DNA from: Eubacteriaceae bacterium
Lineage (GTDB): Bacteria; Bacillota; Clostridia; Eubacteriales; Eubacteriaceae
Assembly (NCBI GenBank): GCA_017405085.1
Contig: JAFRBB010000060.1
Span: 1-44,866 of the forward strand
Length of the DNA stretch: 44,866 nt
Direction of reading: 5' to 3'
Positions 26,490-35,500 of the stretch are shown piece by piece; position 1 is the first letter of the stretch, and each line of letters begins with the position of its first letter. A model generated the notes under the pieces. The model was given only the letters and a program-made list of their open reading frames with translations, was not told where the DNA came from and ran no database searches. The translations under genes and the position numbers were made by a program.

Positions 26490-26710
26490 TAATCTTGCTG
26501 AGTACATAGCCTCCCCTTGATAAGGGGAGGTGGCATCTCGCCTTTGGCGAGATGACGGAAGGGTTCTTCCGTGAACGGTTATCGGGCTTAATACAAAGCG
26601 TTATCTTTTCGCAAGAAAACCCCTCAGTCGCCTTCGGCGACAGCTCCCCTAATTTAGGGGAGCCTTGATAGCGCTCCGCAGCACATAGCCTCCCTTTGAT
26701 AATTTGAGGA
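26490..26710. repeat. dispersed structured repeat, family 1 copy D (best preserved)
   Basis: Two units face each other. Left: CCTCCCCTTGATAAGGGGAGG (26510-26530), variable stem CATCTCGCC/GGCGAGATG (26534-26554), then ACGGAAGGGTTCTTC. Right: TTTTCGCAAGAAAACCCCTCAG, variable stem TCGCCTTCGGCGA (26628-26640), CTCCCCTAATTTAGGGGAG (26644-26662), then CTTGATAGCGCTCCGCAGCA. No gene is seen in 26381-26820. Confidence 0.85.
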
Positions 26711-26758
26711 CAATTGATGTCACAATGCTTTCAATCATAATATGATACATAATATCAG

Positions 26759-26786
26759 TTGAAAAAACAAGCATTCATGATAAAAT
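26759..26786 (+). promoter_or_regulatory. promoter of rqcH
   Basis: TTGAAA (26759-26764) and TAAAAT (26781-26786) are 16 bases apart, and TG plus one base precedes the -10. The rqcH ATG is 34 bases further on, with a CGGAG site. Confidence 0.6.
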
Positions 26787-26820
26787 ATGTCTATCATTTT
26801 ATGAAAATACGGAGAAAATC

Positions 26821-28626
26821 ATGGCATTTGACGGTATTACAACCTATCATTTAACCCTTGAGCTTCAAGAGACCCTCGTCGGCGGCAAAATCCGAAAGAT
26901 CTATCAGCCCGATCACGATGAAATCAGATTGTTCATCAACCGACATGGCGAGAACCATTTGCTGCTGCTCTCGGCCAACGCGAATAATCCCCGGGTCTAT
27001 CTGACCCAAAAGAAAAAGGACAATCCGGCCGTACCCCCGAGTTTTTGCATGGCCCTTCGCAAGCATTTGATCGGGGGAACCGTGTCGAAGATTTATCAGC
27101 ATTTGAGCGACCGCGTCATTCTCTTTGACATTTTGGTAAAAAACGAATTTAACGAGCCGGTGACCAAAACCCTCATCGCTGAAATTATGGGGCGAAACAG
27201 CAACATCATTCTAATCCAGTCCCCCGAAAATATCCCCGAATCGGAAAATGACGGCGGCGACGCCTCCCCCGTCATTATCGACACCCTCAAAAAAATCGGC
27301 GCCTCCTCGAGCCGTTATCGGCAGATCCTGCCGGGATACCGCTATATTTTCCCGCCGGAACGGGATCGCTTGAATCTTTTTGATCATCACGAAGGGTCTG
27401 ATTTGAGCGCCGTGTTATCCCGCCGTCCAAAGGGTAAGCTTGCCGACGCGTTGATCAAAGGCTACCTTGGGGTGAGCCCTCAAATCGCGAGAGAAATCTG
27501 TTTTCGTGCGGGCCTCGATCCCGATTCCTGCCCGGCGGATTTGTCGGTGAAGCGCAGGGGCTTTTTAGAAGATGCCTTCGCCGATGTTTTAGGCGATATT
27601 CTCGCACCGAGCCGTCCGGAACTTTATTATTTCAGGCGGACCGTTCGGGATTTTTCAACCATTCCTTTACGGCAATACGACAGTCTTTCTCGCAAAGCCG
27701 CGCCTTCCGTGTCGGCCATGCTCGAGGCATTTTATTATGAAAAGGACAAAAAAGCCCGCTTTCAGACCCGAAGCGCCGATTTGAAGCATCGTCTCACGAC
27801 GCTGTATAAAAAAGAAACGAAGAAGCTTTCCAATCTTCACAACGATTTGCTTCACGCCGAAAACGCCGAAATCTACAAAATCTACGGCGATCTCATCACG
27901 GCCAATGTCTATGCCCTGGAAAAGGGGATGCGTGAGGCCACGCTTCCCAATTATCACGATCCCGATTATGCCCCTCTGAGGGTCCCTTTGAAGGTCAATG
28001 AGACCCCGATGCAAAACGCCCAGCGTTATTATCAAAAATATAACAAAAGCAAGCGGGCCCTGGACCGTTTGGCGGAGCAGATCGCGCTGACTGAAGACAA
28101 TGTATTTTATCTTTCGGGAGTTCTTGACAGTTTAAACCGCTGTACGGAGTTACCGGAGCTTGAGGAAATCCGTCATGAGGCGGCGGTATCGGGGCTTTTT
28201 GACAAGCGGGGACGCGGCGTGAAAACGCGAAGACCCGAAGCGTCAAAACCGATGCGGTTTCGTTCGTCGGAAGGCTTTGAAATTCTGGTAGGCAAAAACA
28301 ATTATCAAAACGACGCCATCGCCACCCGTCTCGGCGACGATGAGGATTGCTGGCTTCATGTGAAAAACGCGCCCGGTTCTCATGTGCTCATCAAGGCCGA
28401 AGGCCGCTTTATCACCGAGGCGACGCTTTTGGAAGCCGGAGCTTTGGCTGCGTGGTTTTCCAGCGTGTGCGGCAGTGAGCATGTCGAGGTAGATTACGTG
28501 GAATACAAATTCGTGAAAAAACCAAAAAAAGCCAAACCGGGCATGGTGATTTTCACCGGTCAAAACACGATGAACGTGAGACCGGACGGGCGGCTCGCCG
28601 AGACCTTGGCGATAGAGGAAGCGTAA
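26821..28626 (+). CDS. rqcH: ribosome quality control protein RqcH (NFACT/FbpA family)
   Basis: RqcH binds 50S subunits carrying stalled peptidyl-tRNA and recruits tRNA-Ala to add alanine tails that mark the peptide for destruction. In the 601-aa product the NFACT-N domain opens MAFDGITTYHLTLEL and includes FCMALRKHLIGGTVSKIYQ with the DR pair in LSDRVILFDI, then EIMGRNSNIILI; residues 300-430 are coiled coil; the NFACT-R domain near 480-590 shows DCWLHVKNAPGSHVLI. The older annotation is fibronectin-binding protein. It is a single-gene unit with its own promoter, followed by a hairpin. Confidence 0.93.
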   Translation: MAFDGITTYHLTLELQETLVGGKIRKIYQPDHDEIRLFINRHGENHLLLLSANANNPRVYLTQKKKDNPAVPPSFCMALRKHLIGGTVSKIYQHLSDRVILFDILVKNEFNEPVTKTLIAEIMGRNSNIILIQSPENIPESENDGGDASPVIIDTLKKIGASSSRYRQILPGYRYIFPPERDRLNLFDHHEGSDLSAVLSRRPKGKLADALIKGYLGVSPQIAREICFRAGLDPDSCPADLSVKRRGFLEDAFADVLGDILAPSRPELYYFRRTVRDFSTIPLRQYDSLSRKAAPSVSAMLEAFYYEKDKKARFQTRSADLKHRLTTLYKKETKKLSNLHNDLLHAENAEIYKIYGDLITANVYALEKGMREATLPNYHDPDYAPLRVPLKVNETPMQNAQRYYQKYNKSKRALDRLAEQIALTEDNVFYLSGVLDSLNRCTELPELEEIRHEAAVSGLFDKRGRGVKTRRPEASKPMRFRSSEGFEILVGKNNYQNDAIATRLGDDEDCWLHVKNAPGSHVLIKAEGRFITEATLLEAGALAAWFSSVCGSEHVEVDYVEYKFVKKPKKAKPGMVIFTGQNTMNVRPDGRLAETLAIEEA

Positions 28627-28654
28627 TAATGATTTAGAGCATACCATTAAGGCG

Positions 28655-28695
28655 GAAACCCGGCAATGCCGGGTTTCTTACGCAATGATTCATAA
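28655..28695 (-). repeat. family 2 hairpin repeat after rqcH, likely terminator
   Basis: The perfect stem GAAACCCGGC / GCCGGGTTTC with loop AAT at 28655-28677 follows the rqcH stop by 28 bases. On the minus strand it is preceded by ATGAATCATTG, the family 2 head. Compared with other copies a T-A pair is changed to C-G on both arms. The rest of 28696-28838 is AT-rich with no gene seen. Confidence 0.65.
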
Positions 28696-28836
28696 AAGAA
28701 TCCTTTTGCACAATGACCTCGCTGGTGATCATTTTTTTAGATTAAAAAAGACCCGAAAACGATGCGTTTTTATTTTTCCCTACATTAAATGTTTATTAAG
28801 GTTCATCCAAATGTCTTTTCTTGAATCCTTTTCCTG

Positions 28837-28845
28837 TGCTATAAT
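28837..28845 (+). promoter_or_regulatory. extended -10 promoter of the first surface protein gene
   Basis: TGCTATAAT (perfect -10 with TG plus one base) lies 38 bases before the ATG at 28883. A clear -35 is not seen at 16-18 bases. AAAGGA serves as ribosome binding site. Confidence 0.55.
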
Positions 28846-28882
28846 GATTTTATTATTATAATATGGAAAGGAATTAATCATC

Positions 28883-31800
28883 ATGCTATCAGGTTACAAA
28901 ATTCATTTTAAAATACCGGTAATCTTCATGCTTTTAATGGCATTGTTAATTTTTTCAGTTTTATCTGGAGGCAGTGTTTTTGCCGAGACGTTAAACGTTG
29001 GGGATGACGTCAGTTTTAGTGTCTCCGCGGATAAAACCGATCTCAAAGACGGTGAGACTGCCACAGTGACTGTCACCATGGCGAATGACTCGGATTATAT
29101 TCTGAATAAAAACTCATTAAACGCGGTACTCCCCGATGCTTTGGTTCTTACCGAAGGCTCACTCACCGATTATAAAGATACCATCGGTGTCGGAGAAGAC
29201 AAAAGTTACAGTTTTAAGGTGACACCGGCGTCCGGCGCGCAAAATAACAATGCCAATGCCGTTGCCGCCATCACACCAAAAAATACCAATTCAAACAACC
29301 CCAAAACCGGCAGTCCCGCTGCCGGTATCTTGGGGTTCATTGTGTTTCTGATTGTGGCGGCCGCCTTTATCCTTTTCATGAGGAAACGCTATAAGGCTTC
29401 CAAAGTGCTCGCGCTTATTCTGGTCATTTCCCTTTGCGGCAATTTCCTCGCCTATTTCCCGATAAAAGCCAATGCCCAGGAAGTTCAGGACGTTTCAGCC
29501 AATAGCCAGGATAATCAAAGTGATAAACCGGCTCAGGATTACAGTTCGCAATTTCCCATGACCGTCAACGGCGCAACAACAACGATTATTACGACAGCAC
29601 ATATCGATACCGCCGATTATTTGGGTTTCCCCTACAATGGTCAAGATATAGCGGACAGCGCCAAAAACTACAATCTCGAATGCGCGTTGGAAGGCAGCTC
29701 CTTTGTCGACAAAATGGCCGATCTCTCCTTTGCCAAATCGCATATTATCCTTTCCGAAGGTGCCGAGGGACATCAAATTTCGGGAGTCACCCTTTCCAAA
29801 GATAAAAAATCCTTAGTGATTTCCGTCAAAGGTAAAGTAAAACCCAACGCCGAATACATCATCGCCGACTTTATGTCCGGCGCCATTGAAAATGTATTTG
29901 TCGATGAGCCGATGGTCTGCGAACTTACCAAACCTGATTCTTTCATCGATACCAATCATATCGCCATCGTCAAAACCGAAAGCGAAAACGACGATGAAGA
30001 CAAATCTTCCGGCTCACAATTGTGCCTGCCTGTGTATCTGGACTGCGCTCAGTTTACCGATACGATTAATCCCTCCGATTTTACATGTCTAAATCCCGGA
30101 TTGCAAGCTATTGAAGGCGCCGTGGTGACCAATGTCGACGTCACTGCTGCCAACGAAGCCAATGTGTATGTCAGCATTCCCGGAAAAACACCGTCGGAGA
30201 TTGCGGACGAAATGGATGGCGGCGTTCTTAAAATTGATGGCAATAGTATCAACTGCGATGCCCTTATGTTGGAATTTGTCCTTCCCGTTTATATGGCCGG
30301 TATCACGTCCGAGATTGTCGGCACACCGACCATCACCGATAACGGCGACGGTACCGCCACCATCAACGCGGTCTTCAAAGAAACCGTTAAAGTTCAAGGC
30401 GACTCTGAAAACGAAATTAAAGATTTCACCTTGACGCCGGAATCTCTCACGGTGGTTTCGACAAACGAAAATGTCAGCGCTTCAGCACCCACTGACGTTT
30501 CGGGTCAAAGCTTTCATGTTGCCATGTCCACCGTTGTGCCGATTCCCTATACCGATGAAACGCTGCCCTACACCGATGAAGACGCTCAAACGACAATTGC
30601 GCAGAACACGGTAAACACTCAGGCAGATAAAGCCAATGAGCCAAAACCATCCGCTGACGCTTCCGGCAATAAACAGGGAGACAAAAACGATAAACAACAA
30701 GGTGAAGCAACCAACAAACAGCAGGGCGAAACCGCCGACAATCAACAAGACAACGCAATTGATCATCAACAAGCCGACAATACCGGCAATCAGCAAAACC
30801 AAGCGCCCGATCAACAGCAAAGCGATAAAAACGCCAATGTCGCGACACTGGCAGGCGGAAAATTAACCGTCGCCGATTTTGAAGATGTTATCAATGTGAT
30901 GCCGAGTAATCTTAGTGTGACCATCAAAGCCGGCACCCTTGGCGATTATTACGGCGTAGTCGTAAATAGTGAAAATCTGGTTCCCGCTGTTGTCGGCGGC
31001 AACGCGGTTATTCCCGATAACGCGGATTTGATGGGTCAAATCACTACCCAAGCTTCTACGACGCAAAAGGTATTTAAGATTTTAGGAGGCGTTGTATTAA
31101 TCGCCGGTTCGGTCATTGCCATTGCCGCCGGAGTAGGCGCTGATAAAGCCGTCGGTAATATTATCAATGGTATTTTCGCGATTATCGATGGTACAACAGA
31201 TGCCGGTACCAAATCGACTGACGAAGTTGTCGAAGCCTACAACAAAGGAACAAAAGAAGTTGAAAAAATGACCAAAGGCTATGACGCCGAGTTTAAAAAG
31301 CTTAATCAAAAGCTCAAAAACATTTCCTCAAAATTGGATGAATCGGAAAAACGCGCCGATGCGATTAACAAAAAAATCGACGCAAGTAATTCCTACAGAC
31401 AGTATTCGGAAAAAGCCGCCAGAATTCAAGATTTTGTCAAAAAACAAAACCGTCTGGAAGCGACCCTCAGCATGATCGACATTCCCGATGCTTCCGGCAA
31501 TACTTATTTAACGCAAATTAACAGCGCTTATGTTAAAATCAACGCCAACGCCAATGACAAAGCCGCGAAAAAAGCGAAAAACAAAGCCATGTTAAACCTC
31601 TGCCGCGCGGTCGACGCCCGGGGCGGTTTCCAGACATTATATAACGAAACCCAGGCCTATCTTGAATCTCTGCTTCTCGGCGGTACAAACGGCAGCAGTA
31701 TCATTTCCGATGTAGACTCCGTTATCGGTCAAACCGTCAATTGGGACAGTCTCATCGTCAATGACATGATCGTCTATCGCGCCAAATCCTACATTACCGC

Positions 31801-32506
31801 GGCGAGAGCTTTACAGATTTTGTCGTATTACGCCCTATATTATCAGGAAGATCCAAACGGGATATATCACCACAAAGAAGGCGGAACTTACGCGTCTACC
31901 CGCTATATCAGCACCATTGCCAAGCTTGAATCCTCCAGTCAGGCAATCAGTCAAGCCATCAAAAAAGACAGCGTCTTAAACCGAAAGGATGATGCGCCGA
32001 TTGTCAATCTGTCCAATAACAATAAATTTACCTCTAACTCCTTTACGTCAACCGTTCGGGAATATTGCTACCTTAATAAAATCGATGTGGCCAAGCCATA
32101 TCCGAAATCAGTCTATGACGAACAAGCCAAAAAGCTCTTCCAGCTGGCCAAATACCTTGATGAAGCCTCTGATAGCAATAATAAATATTTCTCATCACCC
32201 GAAAACATCAAAAAAATGAGAACAAAGCTATCATACTCCAATCAATACAAAAACTTAAAGGATGAGATGGTGGCTGCAGGGTTCAATTTCCCATCACGTC
32301 AACAAGAAGAATTCATTGTTCTTCAATCGTTCGATTTTAAACCATACGCAAAGATGACACCGGCGGAACTGGAGAAAAAATTCGGTAAATCCGCTCCCAA
32401 ACAGCTCAAAACTACCGCATATCTCAGTGTCTTCGATCTGAAAACCATGAGAAACAGAAATCTCTTTTTACCGGCGTACCCGGTGATTGTGATTAAGCAA
32501 AACTAG
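28883..32506 (+). CDS. large secreted protein with internal NPKTG sorting signal and second signal peptide, paralog 1
   Basis: Not a family I recognise. Of 1207 aa: signal peptide 1-34 (SVFA|ET); a small beta domain 35-120 like surface-protein stalk domains; NPKTG at 139-143, hydrophobic helix 146-166, RKRYK 167-171; a second hydrophobic helix 174-192 ending KANA|QE at 198, like a signal peptidase I site; two to three beta-rich domains to about 580; a Gln/Asn/Asp-rich linker 585-652; a Gly-rich hydrophobic stretch about 733-770 (GGVVLIAGSVIAIAAGVGA); coiled coil about 785-860; and a helical C-terminus with no sorting signal. Sortase cleavage at NPKT|G plus signal peptidase cleavage would free the body; otherwise it is hairpin-anchored with both arms outside. 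Paralog of the next gene, 63 bases downstream. Confidence 0.85.
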   Translation: MLSGYKIHFKIPVIFMLLMALLIFSVLSGGSVFAETLNVGDDVSFSVSADKTDLKDGETATVTVTMANDSDYILNKNSLNAVLPDALVLTEGSLTDYKDTIGVGEDKSYSFKVTPASGAQNNNANAVAAITPKNTNSNNPKTGSPAAGILGFIVFLIVAAAFILFMRKRYKASKVLALILVISLCGNFLAYFPIKANAQEVQDVSANSQDNQSDKPAQDYSSQFPMTVNGATTTIITTAHIDTADYLGFPYNGQDIADSAKNYNLECALEGSSFVDKMADLSFAKSHIILSEGAEGHQISGVTLSKDKKSLVISVKGKVKPNAEYIIADFMSGAIENVFVDEPMVCELTKPDSFIDTNHIAIVKTESENDDEDKSSGSQLCLPVYLDCAQFTDTINPSDFTCLNPGLQAIEGAVVTNVDVTAANEANVYVSIPGKTPSEIADEMDGGVLKIDGNSINCDALMLEFVLPVYMAGITSEIVGTPTITDNGDGTATINAVFKETVKVQGDSENEIKDFTLTPESLTVVSTNENVSASAPTDVSGQSFHVAMSTVVPIPYTDETLPYTDEDAQTTIAQNTVNTQADKANEPKPSADASGNKQGDKNDKQQGEATNKQQGETADNQQDNAIDHQQADNTGNQQNQAPDQQQSDKNANVATLAGGKLTVADFEDVINVMPSNLSVTIKAGTLGDYYGVVVNSENLVPAVVGGNAVIPDNADLMGQITTQASTTQKVFKILGGVVLIAGSVIAIAAGVGADKAVGNIINGIFAIIDGTTDAGTKSTDEVVEAYNKGTKEVEKMTKGYDAEFKKLNQKLKNISSKLDESEKRADAINKKIDASNSYRQYSEKAARIQDFVKKQNRLEATLSMIDIPDASGNTYLTQINSAYVKINANANDKAAKKAKNKAMLNLCRAVDARGGFQTLYNETQAYLESLLLGGTNGSSIISDVDSVIGQTVNWDSLIVNDMIVYRAKSYITAARALQILSYYALYYQEDPNGIYHHKEGGTYASTRYISTIAKLESSSQAISQAIKKDSVLNRKDDAPIVNLSNNNKFTSNSFTSTVREYCYLNKIDVAKPYPKSVYDEQAKKLFQLAKYLDEASDSNNKYFSSPENIKKMRTKLSYSNQYKNLKDEMVAAGFNFPSRQQEEFIVLQSFDFKPYAKMTPAELEKKFGKSAPKQLKTTAYLSVFDLKTMRNRNLFLPAYPVIVIKQN
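29297..29476 (+). other. internal sorting-signal/signal-peptide junction, paralog 1
   Basis: This segment encodes NPKTGSPAAG, a 20-residue hydrophobic helix, RKRYKASK, a second hydrophobic helix and PIKANA. The basic stretch can act both as the stop tail of a cell-wall sorting signal and as the n-region of a following signal peptide. An ATG lies at 29378 within it but has no ribosome binding site, and the paralog has Leu at that place, so an internal start is unlikely. Confidence 0.75.
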
Positions 32507-32569
32507 TCATTGATTGAAACATTGGTTTTGCACATTGATAGAGATATTTTTTAAATTAAAGGAGAAAAA

Positions 32570-35500
32570 ATGATTTATTCAAAACAGAGGATACACCTGT
32601 TTATATCGCTTCTCGCGGTGGTGATTATCATGGTTTTCGCCACCGGAACGGTATTTGCCGAAGACAATCAAACCGGTGAAAATGCACCGTCTTTAAGGGT
32701 AGAAACCGATCAAACAGAGCTCTCCCCCGGAGACACCGCTAAAGTGACGGTATCTCTTGATAATCCTTCCGATTATTTTTTAAACGACGTTGCTTTAGCC
32801 GCGGCTTTGCCGGCGGGTTTGGAGCTTGTTGATGGTTCGCTCACCCAAAATACGCCCCTCGTGGGCATCGGCGAAACGAAATCCTTTAGCTTTACGGTAA
32901 AAGCCCTGTCGCAAGCGTCAGCCGCGCAGGCCGGCACAACAACGACGCCGAAAAAAGCGTCCGCCAACCCCAAAACAGGCTCTCCCGAAAGCGGTGTTTT
33001 GTTCGCGGTCCTGTTTCTTATCGGCGCTGCCGCCATTATTCTTTTCCTTCGAAAAAAACGAAAAGCATCCAAGGTTTTGGCCCTCGTTTTGGTTTTTGCC
33101 ATGGGCGTACATATGCTTTCATTTTTCCCGGTGAAAGCCCAGGCCCAGGATAATACGGCTGCCGAACCGGAAACGAATCAAGAAGACACAGCGCCGTCGT
33201 CTGATTACAGCGGAGAATTATCCCTCAATGTTGGCGGCCAAAACACAAAAATCGCCGCTGGTGCCCATATCAATCGTTCAACTTATTTGAACTTCCCCAT
33301 GAATGGCAATGCCGTTGCCGATGACGCTTCATCCTTTAAACTGGATGTCCATTTAGACACCACAACCTTTAAGGATGAACTGGGAAGCGTGGAGGGCGCG
33401 AAAGCCCATCTGTCCCTCATTGACAGTAATCAGCCTGATGTCAAGCTGACTAGCGCCTCCTTGTCAAATGACAAAAAGACGCTCCATCTTTTCTTTACCG
33501 GGAAAGTCAACGCGTCAGAACCCGACATCATTTTTGCTTTTGACGATAAAAGTTTAAACGACGTTTATGAAGCCCAGTATTGGGCTCTGGACATTATCGC
33601 TCCGGATCCTTTCCTGGATATGAACGCGATTAAAGTGATGACAGACAGAGAAAATGCCGTCTTGCGGGTTCCCTTTGATCTCGATACGGCGCAATTGACC
33701 GATACTGTCGATCCAAAGGATTTTACGTTTGTTGATTATGATTTAAATCCTATTACCGGCGCGGTTGTCACGGGTGTGCAAAAAACCTCTGATTACGAAG
33801 GCATTGTAAACGTGACCATTCCCGGCAAAACGGCAAACGAAATCGCTGATATTTTGGATGACGGCGCCCTCGCCATTGACGGCCCAAGCATTAACTGCGA
33901 CATCCTCTATCTTGATTTTATTCTTCCCGTGTTTGAGCCCAATTTGATGTCCTCGATTGTCGGGACACCGACGATTGTCAACAATGGCGACGGCACAGCG
34001 ACGATCACCGCGGTATTCCGTGAAAACATGGTGTTAACCAGCGGCGGCATGGAAACATCCGAAGGTTCGACCAATCTCACCAATGACGCTATTCATTACG
34101 AAAGTTTTAACGACAACGTCAAAGTGGAAAGCATTTCCGACGCTTCCGGAAACTCCTTCCAAATGACCATTTCCACCAAGGTGGCCATTCCCGTCGGAGA
34201 CGATGTAGATTTGCCTGAAGTAAGTGAAACATCGCAAACCACCTCTTCCCTGCCGGATCTGTCACCAAAGGTTTTGGCCGCCGAAATCTCTCAGGAAACG
34301 GACAAAACCGCGACAAAAGACGCCGCTCAACAGCCGGCCAAAGCAAACGGGCAAGCCACTGATCAAAAAACCGAAGAAAACCAAAACGGCGACAAAGCCG
34401 CGGATAACAAAGAGACGCCATCGGCTCAAAACAGTGAAGCCGTCCGTCCTGAGTCAGATGGTCAGAATACGCAAAACACGCAACAACAAACTGAGAGCAA
34501 TCCTCAAGCAAATGTGAATAGCCAAAACGTGAGCACCCTTGAGGATGCCACCAAAAACGCGACACTCAATATCGCCGATTATCAAAGCCTGATCGAAGAG
34601 CTCCCTGCAAGCGTCAGCATTTCTCTGGCCGACGGCAGTGTGAAAGACAACTACGGTTTTGACATTGAGGCGAAGGATATTATCCCATTAAGTGTCGGTA
34701 CAGGTATTTTAAATGTGAGTGGCGATAATATCATGACGCAAGCATGGTGGAAATCAGTGCTTAAAGGTATCGCTGCCACCGCGCTGATTGTCGGAGGCGC
34801 CTTAACGGCCAACCCGATGCTGGTTGTGGGCGGTATCAGTCTCGCGGTGAATACCGTCGGCGACATCATCAGCGACGCGACAGACACCTCCGGTAAAGAT
34901 CGGAAAGAAGCATCGAAAAAATACGCCGAAGCCGTTCAGGCACTGAAAAAGGTATTGGATGCCGGCTTTGCCACTGCCAATCGTCATGTGGATGCCATCA
35001 ATAATAAGATTGACCGCCTGAATAAAAAACTCGATAAAATTGAAGGCAAAGTGGACAGCGGCGCCGATTATCAAAAATATACCCGAATGGCGGCGGCCAA
35101 CCGCAATTTCAGAAGCGAGCTCAATCAGCTTGACAGCATGATTTCCACCGCGGGCGTCAGTAATTCGGAATTGAAGAGTTATGTGCTTGACGCCACCGAT
35201 GCTCACGCTAAAGGCCAGACGAAAAAGCAAAACAAAGCCCTATACAATCTGTGCCGGAGTGTGGATATGCAAGGCGGTATGCCGAAGCTCCTCAAAGAAA
35301 TTCAGGAAGTCGGTGACGATATTAAATCCGGAGGCGATGCCGGAACCAATATCTTCACGAATTATGATAATTTCTGTGATCAGACCTGCAACTGGAATAC
35401 CCTCACATTAGAAAGCAAAAGCTATTACCGCATTAAGGTCATGCAGACCTATAACAACGCGGTGATTATAGCCACCTTCTATAATAACTACTATATGGAT

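Noticed and set aside
29378..29400. Internal ATG in surface protein 1 as a separate gene start
   Set aside because: No ribosome binding site, and the paralog has Leu at the matching place.
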